From an uncultured Eubacteriales bacterium (GTDB taxonomy: Bacteria; Bacillota; Clostridia; Oscillospirales; Oscillospiraceae): a stretch of 46,509 bases of DNA. Below are positions 9,445 to 17,379 of the stretch, one piece after another; positions within the stretch are counted from its first letter, which is position 1; every line of letters starts with the position of its first letter. The notes under the pieces are model-generated. The model had not been told where the DNA came from. It saw nothing but the letters and a program-made list of their open reading frames with translations, and searched no databases. Made by a program: the position numbers and the translations under genes. The DNA lies in assembly GCA_900319935.1 (NCBI GenBank), contig ONQJ01000010.1:1-46509 (forward strand), in the 5' to 3' direction.

Positions 9445-10839
9445 TCATTCAAAGGCCGACATCGTCGCGGCCAGCCACTGTCCTTCCTCACCGCGGAGGA
9501 AGACCATCTTGTAGCCGTCCTCTCTGGCATAGGAATCCTTTCCGTACCACTGCGTGGCGGTGAAGTCCGCCTTGTAGAGGATCGTACAGGTGAAGCACTT
9601 GTCGCCCACGCGGTGGAAGTTGCCGAAGCGCAGCTCCTTCTGATCCATCTCCGTGGCCGAGGCCCAGATCATGGCGTCGTAGGAGTGGGAAAAATAGCTG
9701 TCCAGCTCGGTGCCCGGCAGGATGCGGTCCCGCACGTTTTTGAGCGCGACGCCGTTGTATTTGTCGGAGGTGTAGAACAGATAATCCGCGAAGAAGCCTT
9801 CGGCCGCCTCGTGCATCGCGATTGAGATGTCGTCGTCGTCGGGATAGAAGTAGATGTATCTCCCGTCCCCGCCGATCACGGGCGTGAGCTCGACGCCGTT
9901 GTACGAAGCGCGGATCTGCGGTTCGATATACAGACCGTCCGTCTCGTAGAGCAGCGTGTCGTAGCCGCCCTCCGGCAGATAGTCGCTCAGGCCGCGGAAC
10001 ATGGTCTGTTCCCGGCTGCGGACCTGCTCCTCGCCCAGCTCCGCGCCGCAGGCGTAGACCTTGACGCCCTCCGGCGCTTCCACGCGGAAGGAATAGGTCG
10101 TCGTGGGCATGATCACATAGCGCAGCACGCCGTCCTCCGGCTCGCCCACGGGAGCGATCTCGTTCCCGTCGGGATCGCTCACCGCGATCTGGCCGTAGAG
10201 CGGGCCCACCTCGTAGCGAACCATGCGCGGCCCGGGCGCGTCAAAGCGCCGCTCGAGCTCGCTGAGCTGCGTGAGCGCGACCGCCGGATCGACGATCTTC
10301 TCCTGTCCCACGGCCGTGCCGTTGAGATAGGGCGTCACGCCGTCCGGGGCGTCGATCTGTACCGTGAGCGCCTGGAGGCTGTCCGAGAGCGTTTCGGAGG
10401 TGATGCTCTCGAGTTTCCACTCCTTGCGGCCGAAGCTGAATCGCTCGGCGGTCTCGTAAGGGAGCAGGCGGATCTCGCCGATCCGCGCGGCACCCGCGTA
10501 GAGCACGAACACGGTCTGCGTCTCGTCGCTGCGGGAGATGTCGCGGCGATAGCTGAGCTTGTTGCCCTTGACCGTGCTGTCGAAGTAGTCGTTGAAGAGG
10601 GCGCGCGCATCCTCATATTCGCTGACGCCGCCGGCGGTGGCCGCAAGCGTCTCGCGCCAGTCGTCCTCGCTCATCTCGGCCATCAGCGCGTCCATGGTCC
10701 GCTCGGGGCGGGTCTGCTCGTAAACGGCCGTGTACTTGTAAAAGACCACGCACACGAGGAAGCCCAGCAGAAGCAGCAGCATCGTCCAGAACAGCAGGAA
10801 CAGGCCCCAGCCGCGGCCTTTTTCTTTTCTCTCAGTCAT
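9445..10839 (-). CDS. Membrane-anchored extracellular protein of the CotH operon
   Basis: 464-residue protein with a basic N-terminus (MTERKEKGRGW), one strong transmembrane helix (residues ~14-35) and a large extracytoplasmic region, i.e. a type II anchored surface protein. The outer part has repeated beta-rich segments such as TVQIDAPDGVTPYLNGTAVG and FRVEAPEGVKVYACGAELG. Both read 'V.I/VEAPDGV..Y.NG/CG', suggesting two related small beta domains like TcaA/YcdA-type anchored proteins. The last ~100 residues have an NTF2-like look. Start is ATG 10839 with AGGAGG upstream, overlapping the previous gene's stop by 8 bp. Last gene of the operon. Function unknown; a scaffold or sensor role is a guess. 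Confidence 0.8.
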   Translation of the reverse strand: MTERKEKGRGWGLFLLFWTMLLLLLGFLVCVVFYKYTAVYEQTRPERTMDALMAEMSEDDWRETLAATAGGVSEYEDARALFNDYFDSTVKGNKLSYRRDISRSDETQTVFVLYAGAARIGEIRLLPYETAERFSFGRKEWKLESITSETLSDSLQALTVQIDAPDGVTPYLNGTAVGQEKIVDPAVALTQLSELERRFDAPGPRMVRYEVGPLYGQIAVSDPDGNEIAPVGEPEDGVLRYVIMPTTTYSFRVEAPEGVKVYACGAELGEEQVRSREQTMFRGLSDYLPEGGYDTLLYETDGLYIEPQIRASYNGVELTPVIGGDGRYIYFYPDDDDISIAMHEAAEGFFADYLFYTSDKYNGVALKNVRDRILPGTELDSYFSHSYDAMIWASATEMDQKELRFGNFHRVGDKCFTCTILYKADFTATQWYGKDSYAREDGYKMVFLRGEEGQWLAATMSAFE

Positions 10840-11841
10840 GGAGATCCTCCTCTCTGAGCACGATAAAGCCCGTGGGGATCCCGCGCGGTCCGGTGACGGA
10901 GGCGCAGTTGTTGATGATCTCGTCGCCGTAGACCATGACCGAGGACGAACCGCCGTCGAGGTTGCCGGCGTTGACCGCACCGTACTGCAGCATGATGTCC
11001 ACGACGTTCTCCAGCGTCGCGCCAAGGGTCTTGCTGCTTCTGCCGTCGAGCACGAGCAGCAGGATCGCGCCGTCCTCGCGCTGGCCGATGGCCGTGCGCG
11101 GGTTGACGCCGGGCCCGCAGTTCTGCGTCTGCACCTCGCCGTTGATGATCAGCGAGGAGGCGATGCCGTCGTGCGTGACGAAGCTGACGCCGTATTTCAT
11201 GCCGCGCTCGAGCGCCTCGCTCCCGGTCATGGTCCCGACGAGCAGCACGCCGTCCTTGTCGAGGCCGATGACGTTGTAGCGCGTGGAGGCCTCGCCGTAG
11301 AGGATCTCGCCCTCGGAAATGACCATGCCGGTCGGCGTGCCGCCGTTGCCCAGGCCGTTGTTGTCGATGAAGCCGCCGGCGTTGGTGCCGGCCAGGCCGT
11401 TGTATTTGGCCACCATCTCCGTGAGCTGCAGCCCCGGATCGACGCCGAAGCGGCCGGAGGTGCCGAGGATGACGCTCTTCGGCTCGCGGACGATCAGCAG
11501 CTTGCCGCGGCAGGTCCCGTAGGCGATGTCCACCAGCTCGAGATAGGGCGTCTCCGGGCCGCTCTCGCTCTGACGCGCCTCGGCGATATGGTGCTCTTCA
11601 GAAGGTAGGAGTCCAGCTCCTCTTCCGAAAGGAACAGGCCGGGGATCCAGCGCAGCGCACTGGTCTCGCGCAGAGAGTTGCACACCGCGCCCGTCATCGT
11701 GGGCGAGGGCCCTCTGAGCGCCACCCACACCACGCCGGCAAGCGTGAGGATCACGCACAGCAGCGTCAGGCCCAGAAAAGCCATCAGTCTGCCGAAAACG
11801 TGCTTTTTCTTTTTCGGTCTTCGCTTTTCGTTTTCAACCAT
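10832..11841 (-). pseudogene. Phosphodiester glycosidase (NAGPA-domain) protein with an internal frameshift
   Basis: Related to the N-acetylglucosamine-1-phosphodiester alpha-N-acetylglucosaminidase catalytic domain, which cleaves sugar phosphodiesters. The 5' part starts at ATG 11841 and encodes MVENEKRRPKKKKHVFGR, a transmembrane anchor and FLSEEELDSYLLKST. The catalytic part continues in another frame from about 11600 down to 10832, with ELVDIAYGTCRGKLLIV, NAGGFIDNNGLGNGG and NLDGGSSSVMVY. The two frames overlap at 11494-11758 and the natural junction is near 11585-11605; one missing base explains it. Everything else is intact, so this is a recent mutation, a consensus error, or (less likely) recoding. 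If real, the cell would make only an unanchored or truncated product. It follows the LRR gene by 6 bp. Confidence 0.85.
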
Positions 11842-11847
11842 GCTTGA

Positions 11848-13257
11848 TCAGTCTTCCTCTCCCGACGGTGAATTTGACAACATCAGCTGCCAATTGATCA
11901 GGTCGTAGCGCATCTGTTCGCGCAGCAGCGCGTAGCGCTCGGTGGGATTGCTCTTGTCTCCGTTCGTTTTGAAGCGCCAGCCGCCGGAGCTGTTCGGGTC
12001 TCCGCCGTAGTCGCTCACAAAGGTGTCGGGCAGCTGCTCTTTGAGCTCGTCCACCTGCGCCTGGGTGACGTGGGTAAAGGTCGAGCCGCAGATACGGACG
12101 ATCTTGAGCTGCTTGAGACCGTAGAGCGGCGTGAGATCCGTCAGATTCGGCAGGTTGGCGATGTTGAGGTATTCGAGCTTTTCCTTGTCCGCGAGCACGC
12201 TGATGTCGTCGATCGGCGTGCCGTGGCACTCGAAGAACTCCAGATCCGGGCAGTCCTCCAGCGGCGTGATGTCCCGGATATTCGTCAGCGTCAGGATGAC
12301 GACCTGCAGCTTGGGCCAGCTGCGGACAAATTCGATGTTCGACAGGCCCTTGTAGTGGCCGATGTCGAAGTACAGCACGTCCGGCATGTAACGCAGCAGG
12401 TACGCGTTGTCGTCCCGCAGCAGGATGCCCGCGTTGATGAGCGTCGTGTCGGTCATGAAGGTATAGCCCTCGATGGGAATGCTCCAGACGACGCGTTTTT
12501 CGGGAAAGTCGGCGCGCAGCGCGGCCATCTTGTCGTTGTCGGTGATGCCGCATTCCTCAAAGCGCAGCAGATCCAGCGCCCGCAGATAAGGCAGCGCCTC
12601 GCGGAAAAGATCGACGCCGTCGTCGCCGATGTCGGTCTTGTAGTATTTCAGCTTTTCGGTCGTCCAGTCGGCCGTCTGGCCGAAAAGCTCGAAGCGGCAG
12701 TTCAGCTCCGCCTCCGGCGCGGCGGCCGCGAGCGCGGAAAGGCTGTCGAAGGACAGGCTCGTCACGCCGTCCTCCGGCGCAAGCTCCAGCGTTCTGACTT
12801 CCGGCAGCACGGCCAGTGCGGAGACGATCTGCGGCACGTCCTCGTCCGCCGCGGCGCGCAGGTCCAGGCTGTCGGCGCGGCAGTCGATCTCCTCGCCGAG
12901 CAGCTCCGCCTTCCAGCTGACGACTGCCTGCGGGAACGCCGTCTCCACCGCGCGCAGCTGCGCGAGCGTCGCTCCGGTCACGCCCAGCGAGATCTCCTTC
13001 ACGTTCTCAAGCCGGTCGGAAACGCTCATGAGTTCCTCGATCGAAGCGCCGGTTTCTTGCAGATCGACGCTCCCGGTATCCGGCGTGAGCGTGAGCGAGC
13101 CAAGCTGAAATTCACGGGGCGGCTCCTCCTCCGGGACGTTCTGCTCCGGGGGCGGCGTCTCCTGTGCTTCGGCGGGCTGCGCCGCGCCGCCGCAGCCGAC
13201 GAGCAGCAGCGCCAGAAGCAGCGCGGCAACAAGCAGCATGGTTTTTTTGAAAGACAC
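11848..13257 (-). CDS. Leucine-rich-repeat lipoprotein
   Basis: 469-residue surface lipoprotein. The GTG start at 13257 has AGGAGGT at ideal distance. The signal peptide ends in the lipobox LLVGC (Cys22), followed by a Pro/Glu-rich linker. The body contains irregular leucine-rich repeats in two blocks, e.g. VRTLELAPEDGVTSLSFDSLSAL, LEFFECHGTPIDDISVLADKEKLEYLNIANLPNLTDLTPLYGLKQLKIVRI. Such repeats generally bind proteins or glycans. A Trp- and Tyr-containing C-terminal tail (SDYGGDPNSSGGWRFKTNGD) ends the protein. Fourth gene of the CotH operon, 5 bp after the small membrane protein. Ligand unknown. Confidence 0.88.
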   Translation of the reverse strand: MSFKKTMLLVAALLLALLLVGCGGAAQPAEAQETPPPEQNVPEEEPPREFQLGSLTLTPDTGSVDLQETGASIEELMSVSDRLENVKEISLGVTGATLAQLRAVETAFPQAVVSWKAELLGEEIDCRADSLDLRAAADEDVPQIVSALAVLPEVRTLELAPEDGVTSLSFDSLSALAAAAPEAELNCRFELFGQTADWTTEKLKYYKTDIGDDGVDLFREALPYLRALDLLRFEECGITDNDKMAALRADFPEKRVVWSIPIEGYTFMTDTTLINAGILLRDDNAYLLRYMPDVLYFDIGHYKGLSNIEFVRSWPKLQVVILTLTNIRDITPLEDCPDLEFFECHGTPIDDISVLADKEKLEYLNIANLPNLTDLTPLYGLKQLKIVRICGSTFTHVTQAQVDELKEQLPDTFVSDYGGDPNSSGGWRFKTNGDKSNPTERYALLREQMRYDLINWQLMLSNSPSGEED

Positions 13258-13262
13258 GGCCC

Positions 13263-13454
13263 TTACCTCCTCCTTTGATGGACGATCAGGATCAGCGATT
13301 CGACGATCACCAGAACGAGAAAGATCGCGAAGGGGATCTTGAAAACGTCGCGCGAGAGAAAATGCATGGCCTCGTTGAAGCGGTCGAGCACAAAGAGGAC
13401 CAGGAAGACGACCGCGGTGTCCAGGCAGATATGGGGCAGCAGCCTTTTGAACAT
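13263..13454 (-). CDS. Small two-helix membrane protein
   Basis: 63 residues with two hydrophobic segments (about 8-24 and 40-58) joined by a short loop (DRFNEAMHFLSRDVFKIP) and ending in a basic HQRRR. It starts at ATG 13454, with GGAGGG upstream that overlaps the end of the preceding gene, and ends 5 bp before the LRR start, so it is clearly part of the operon and probably translated. No family recognised; it could be an assembly or anchoring partner for the surface proteins. Confidence 0.75.
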   Translation of the reverse strand: MFKRLLPHICLDTAVVFLVLFVLDRFNEAMHFLSRDVFKIPFAIFLVLVIVESLILIVHQRRR

Positions 13455-13457
13455 ATC

Positions 13458-14531
13458 TCAGCCCTCCCCCGTCCCGGCGGTCTCGGGCAGGAAGTCCGCG
13501 ACATAGATGATATCGGGGATGCTGCGGTCGTAACGGAAGCTGACCAGCTCGCCCATCCATGCCAGGCCGACGCTCTGTCCGCCGTCGAGATTGTAAGCGC
13601 TCTTGCAGCCGAGGGACTCGAAAAGATTGGCCAGCTCATACATTTTCATGCCGCGGGAGCCGGAATAATAGCCGGTGCGGGTACCCTCGACCTCGACGAG
13701 ATAATAGTGTCCCGGCTCGACGTAGCCGATGGCCGCGCGGGGATTGTTGGGCAGCACGATGCTGTTGAAGCTCGTGAGCGCATGGCCCTCGTCGTCAAGA
13801 AGCTCCGGGCCGAAGGCCCAGACCTGCCAGGGCGCGGCCGCCTTGAGATCGTCCATGTCCAGTTCCGCATTCGTCAGCGTGACCATCGTGCCGTCGGAGA
13901 GCAGGACGCACACATCCTGGAAGCGTGTCTCGCGGTAGAGCACGCCGTTGCGGACGACAAGCCCCTCGCCCCGCCCGGCGTAGTGATCGCCGGAGAGGGC
14001 GACGACCGCGTTCTCCTGCCGGGCGATCTCGTCGATCATCTGAAAACCGCCGTTGTATTTGCCGTTGGCAAAGCCGGAGCGGAGATAGCCCAGATCGCTG
14101 ACGTAGACGTCGGCGACGAAGTAAATGACGTCGTTCTCCTCGATGCGCTGATAGCTGACGTTCACATTTGCGCTTTGATAGCTGTTTTCGGTCTGAATGA
14201 CCTCGCCGTCGGTGAACTTGTCGGCGAACTTTTCTCCCCATCTGCCGGAATAGACGCGCACGGGCTCCGGCGTTTCTTCCGGAGGCGTCTCCTCCGGTTC
14301 CTCAACGGGGACCGCGGTCGGCTCCGGCGTGGGCTGCGGCGCGAGCGTGACGAGCACGACGGGTTCGCTTTCCTCGCCTCTGAGGATGCCGTAATGCGGC
14401 AGCACGTGGTGGAACAGCGCGAAAACGAGCAGTCCCGCGGCGATCGCAAGAAGGTCCAGCGCGATCGTCGCGCCGACGCTCATGCGCTTTTTCTTTTTAA
14501 CATGCGCGGCTTTTTGTTTTTCTTCCTTCAT
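13458..14531 (-). CDS. Phosphodiester glycosidase (NAGPA-domain) protein, membrane anchored
   Basis: 357-residue surface enzyme: basic cytoplasmic start (MKEEKQKAAHVKKKKRM), one transmembrane helix (~18-42), a Pro/Glu-rich spacer (~60-90), and a NAGPA-type catalytic domain (~120-350). Family features are VSYQRIEENDVIYFVADVYV, VALSGDHYAGRGEGLVVRNG, PRAAIGYVEPGHYYLVEVEG and the conserved NLDGGQS near residues 314-320. The family cleaves phosphodiester-linked sugars; bacterial members are linked to cell-wall or exopolysaccharide turnover. It is 6 bp downstream of the CotH gene and is a distinct paralog of the second NAGPA gene in the same operon. The true substrate is not shown by the sequence. 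Confidence 0.88.
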   Translation of the reverse strand: MKEEKQKAAHVKKKKRMSVGATIALDLLAIAAGLLVFALFHHVLPHYGILRGEESEPVVLVTLAPQPTPEPTAVPVEEPEETPPEETPEPVRVYSGRWGEKFADKFTDGEVIQTENSYQSANVNVSYQRIEENDVIYFVADVYVSDLGYLRSGFANGKYNGGFQMIDEIARQENAVVALSGDHYAGRGEGLVVRNGVLYRETRFQDVCVLLSDGTMVTLTNAELDMDDLKAAAPWQVWAFGPELLDDEGHALTSFNSIVLPNNPRAAIGYVEPGHYYLVEVEGTRTGYYSGSRGMKMYELANLFESLGCKSAYNLDGGQSVGLAWMGELVSFRYDRSIPDIIYVADFLPETAGTGEG

Positions 14532-14537
14532 GTTCTG

Positions 14538-16988
14538 TTATCCTCTCGGCGGGAAAAGCTCCGCCATCGTTGCGTCGTCCGCCTCGGAGTAGGCCTGGAT
14601 AAAGACCTGGAACCTGTCGTCGCGATACTGTCCCATCATGTCGCGCTGCCACGCGACGTTGTTCTCGTACAGCGCCTTGCTCTCGCCCCAGCGGCTGAGA
14701 TTGCGGTCCATTTCCGGGGCGAGCTCCGCGACCATGCGGTCGAAGATCTCGACGAGCAGTTCGTGACGAAGGCCGTTCTGATACATGCCGGCCGCGGTCT
14801 CCAGAAAGATCCGGCGGAAGTTTTCGTTCTTGAGCAGGTTGCACAGCAGATTGCCGACCTGCGAGGGTTTGTGGCCCATGCCGAGCGCCTCGAAGATCGA
14901 CGCGTCCTGATTCATCAGGCCCTGGTCGAGGTCGAAGAACATCGTGCGCCATTTGTTGTCCGGCCGGTTGCCGATCGCATAGCGGATGTTGCCCGTCGGG
15001 TCATAATTGTTGAAATAGGTCTCCAGGCAGGTCCATTGGGCGAAGTTGACCAGATCAAGCCGGTCGGCGACGTAGTTGTAATTGTCCGGATCGGTCATGT
15101 CCTTGTAGGTGGCGAACATGAACAGATCATACAGCTCCGGCTGGTACTTGGACTTGACGGGCGCACGGCTGATCGACACCAGATCCTCGTCCGAGCCGGT
15201 GTGGCTCGCGACATACTTCTTTGAGTAAGCCTCACGCAGGGTGTAGATGCCCCAGTAGTTCCCGTTGACGTACAGGATGCAGAAGCGCGAATCGAGCGTA
15301 AAGGGCTCCGTCACCGCCACGCGCTCGGCCACCTCGGCCGCAAGCGGTTCGCGGTAGGTGAGCATGCCCACGGAATCGCCGCCGCGCAGATTGAGCGAGT
15401 GGAATTCCGTGATGCCCTGTCCGAAGAGGTCGAAATGGACGTCGCCGCCGTAGCGGTCGCGGAACACGATCTTGAAGCTCTTCTTGTCCCATACGCTGCG
15501 GGAGGCGGCGCCGTGCAGCGTGATCATGCAGTCGGAGGCGAAGCTCCCCTCCGGCCCGTAATACTCCGCGTGGGAGTCGTATTCCATGTTCCCGTTGTGG
15601 TTGTACAGGATGTCCAGCTTGCGCGGATCGAGCGTCACGCAGACGACGGGCAACGTGTGCCTTTCTCCGAGCAGATAAGTATAGGCGGCGGCCTCGCTCG
15701 TCAGCTTGCCGTCCGCGACGGCGATCGCGCGGATCTGCGTCGTGCCGCCGAGATGGATCGGCCCGTCGTACACAGCCGAGCCGGTCGTCGGATCGGAGCC
15801 GTCGGTCGTATAGTAGATCGTGCCCTCGGCGGAGAGCTCGACGTCCAGAGAGCTCAGATCGTCGTAAATGCCGGGAGGCGTCACGCTGACCGGACGCTCG
15901 GTGATATAGCGCGCCCCGTCGCGGTTGGCCTCGTCGGGCGTCCGCCTCGCGAAGAGGAAGAAGCCGCTCTTTCCGTCGATCCTGCCCTTGCTGTGGTTGA
16001 GCGGGACGCCGTAGAGGCTGATATAATCCGAGAGCGTCCCGTCGGCGCGGAAAACGTAAAAGCCCTCGCCCGCGGCGTTGAGCTTGAAGTGCGTGTGGCA
16101 GACGGCCGTATCAAACTGCGCGTCGCCGCAGTAGATCACATAGATCGCGCCCGGGGCGAGCGTGTCGGAAGGCAGCCGGAAGCGGGTCGGGTCCTCGGGA
16201 TCGTCGCTGACGTAATAGTCGCTGAGCGTGATCGTCTCATTCGAGACGTTTTTCAGCTCCACCCAGTCGTAATAGCCCGCCGCGTGGAAGTTGTAGTCGT
16301 CGTTGTAGGTGACGGCCTCGTTGACCACGAGCGCGCCGTGGCGGTCGTTTTCCGCGGCGAAGGCCTCATAGCCCTCCGGCGTGTTGGGAAAGCCCGGCGT
16401 GGGGTAGCGCGTGGAGCGCGGCTCCTCGCCCTCGAAGCAGATCGAGCAGTCGGCCGCGCAGCTCTCGTAGGACTGTTCCCAGAGCAATTCTCCCCGCGGG
16501 GAAGAGAAGAAGACCGCGTCTCCGTCGCCGGAGAGCTTGAAGTTCGTATGCAGCCCGTCCTCGGCCCGATCCTTCTTCGAGCAGAAGATCACCGCGTAAG
16601 CGCCGCCTTCGATCGTCAGCGAGGGGATCTGCCATTTGCAGGGCTCGTTCTCGTCGTCCGAGAGCCAGCAGCCGCTGATATCGCTCGGCTCCGCGTCGGG
16701 ATTGTACAGCTCGATCCAGTCGACGAAGTCGCCGTCGGCGTCCGGCACGGTGGCCTTGTTGGAGGCCTGCAGCTCGCTGAGGACGATCCCGGTACGGAAG
16801 GGCTCGGGCGTCGGCTCGGGCGTCGGCTCGGGCGTCGGCGCCGCGGCCGTCTCCTCAGGCGGCGCGCTCTCCTCCGCAGGCGCGGAGGCGGGAGCGGGGG
16901 CCCCGCAGGCCGAGAGCAGCATGGCGCACAGCAGCAGACAGGCTGTGAGCGTCCTTGACATTTTATGGCGAACAAGCAGTTTGAACAC
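14538..16988 (-). CDS. CotH-kinase-family surface lipoprotein with lamin-tail domains (copy 1)
   Basis: 816-residue exported lipoprotein. The GTG start 16988 is supported by AAAGGAG eight bases upstream. Signal peptide with lipobox LLSAC (Cys28), then a PTPEPTPEPTPEP spacer. Domains in order: two lamin-tail-like beta domains (~65-190 and ~215-345, with FVDWIELYNPD and YDWVELKNVSNE), a chitobiase/hexosaminidase C-terminal-like domain (GTIYYTTDGSDPTTGSAVY), and a CotH domain (~455-790) with LHGAASRSVWDKKSFKIVF, FCILYVNGNYWGIYTLREA and MFFDLDQGL. Bacillus subtilis CotH is an atypical protein kinase; the sequence here keeps the general motif order, so extracellular kinase activity is plausible but unproven. 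First gene of a six-gene surface operon. Confidence 0.9.
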   Translation of the reverse strand: MFKLLVRHKMSRTLTACLLLCAMLLSACGAPAPASAPAEESAPPEETAAAPTPEPTPEPTPEPFRTGIVLSELQASNKATVPDADGDFVDWIELYNPDAEPSDISGCWLSDDENEPCKWQIPSLTIEGGAYAVIFCSKKDRAEDGLHTNFKLSGDGDAVFFSSPRGELLWEQSYESCAADCSICFEGEEPRSTRYPTPGFPNTPEGYEAFAAENDRHGALVVNEAVTYNDDYNFHAAGYYDWVELKNVSNETITLSDYYVSDDPEDPTRFRLPSDTLAPGAIYVIYCGDAQFDTAVCHTHFKLNAAGEGFYVFRADGTLSDYISLYGVPLNHSKGRIDGKSGFFLFARRTPDEANRDGARYITERPVSVTPPGIYDDLSSLDVELSAEGTIYYTTDGSDPTTGSAVYDGPIHLGGTTQIRAIAVADGKLTSEAAAYTYLLGERHTLPVVCVTLDPRKLDILYNHNGNMEYDSHAEYYGPEGSFASDCMITLHGAASRSVWDKKSFKIVFRDRYGGDVHFDLFGQGITEFHSLNLRGGDSVGMLTYREPLAAEVAERVAVTEPFTLDSRFCILYVNGNYWGIYTLREAYSKKYVASHTGSDEDLVSISRAPVKSKYQPELYDLFMFATYKDMTDPDNYNYVADRLDLVNFAQWTCLETYFNNYDPTGNIRYAIGNRPDNKWRTMFFDLDQGLMNQDASIFEALGMGHKPSQVGNLLCNLLKNENFRRIFLETAAGMYQNGLRHELLVEIFDRMVAELAPEMDRNLSRWGESKALYENNVAWQRDMMGQYRDDRFQVFIQAYSEADDATMAELFPPRG
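16801..16836 (-). repeat. Three 12-bp tandem repeats in the CotH linker
   Basis: Unit ggctcgggcgtc three times in a row, encoding Pro-Glu-Pro-Thr repeats between the lipobox and the first lamin-tail domain. Such repeats vary in copy number by slippage and would alter linker length without shifting the frame. Confidence 0.85.
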
Positions 16989-17041
16989 GCTTTTTTCTCC
17001 TTTGAAAAAAAGGTCTGAAGAAGGACATAACCATTCATGTT

Positions 17042-17070
17042 AGTTTACCATTTTCGCCCTGTGGTGTCAA
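17042..17070 (-). promoter_or_regulatory. Promoter of the CotH surface operon
   Basis: On the minus strand TTGACA (17065-17070), 17-bp spacer, TAAACT (17042-17047); transcription would begin about 50 nt before the GTG start. Confidence 0.75.
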
Positions 17071-17251
17071 GATTCCGGGGCCTTCCGGCCGGGAGGGGCG
17101 GGCGAGGGCTTTCCTGCGAAATTTTTACGTATTTTACAATTCCGAAATACTATTTCTCTTATTTGTGAAACAACTTGCTGCTATCTTATAGGTGTAAAGT
17201 TCAAAAGAATCTTTTTCATTTTTCTCCTTTTTTCCTCTCACTTATACAAGA

Positions 17252-17288
17252 TCGGGACGGGGCAGCGAAGGCTGTCCCGTTCTGATTT
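17252..17288 (+). terminator. Orphan plus-strand terminator-like hairpin upstream of the polymerase gene
   Basis: 12-bp stem with two G-T pairs (GGACGGGGCAGC / GCTGTCCCGTTC) closed by GAAG and followed by TGATTTTTT. No gene precedes it on this strand, so it would end a short transcript or attenuate a longer leader. Confidence 0.6.
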
Positions 17289-17329
17289 TTTCTGTCCCGT
17301 TTTTCGGGCCGTATGCGGCGGCGGATCGC

Positions 17330-17358
17330 TTGCATTGTTCCGGGCATACTGATAAGAT
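17330..17358 (+). promoter_or_regulatory. Promoter of the Y-family polymerase gene
   Basis: TTGCAT (17330-17335), 17-bp spacer, TAAGAT (17353-17358). No GAACNNNNGTTC-type LexA box is visible around it. Confidence 0.6.
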
Positions 17359-17379
17359 AGACGCAGAAAGAAAAGGGAG

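Larger units (their letters stand above)
16989..17379. other. 391-bp divergent intergenic region (CotH operon / Y-family polymerase)
   Basis: No gene is visible. It contains the CotH operon promoter (minus, 17042-17070), a strong plus-strand hairpin with T-tract at 17252-17288 that has no obvious upstream gene, and the polymerase promoter at 17330-17358. The AT-rich middle (17130-17240) may hold further regulatory sites. Confidence 0.7.

Noticed and set aside
11585-11605. Programmed -1 frameshifting in the second NAGPA gene
   Set aside because: No X-XXY-YYZ slippery heptamer, downstream stem-loop or pseudoknot is evident at the junction; a mutation or consensus error is simpler.
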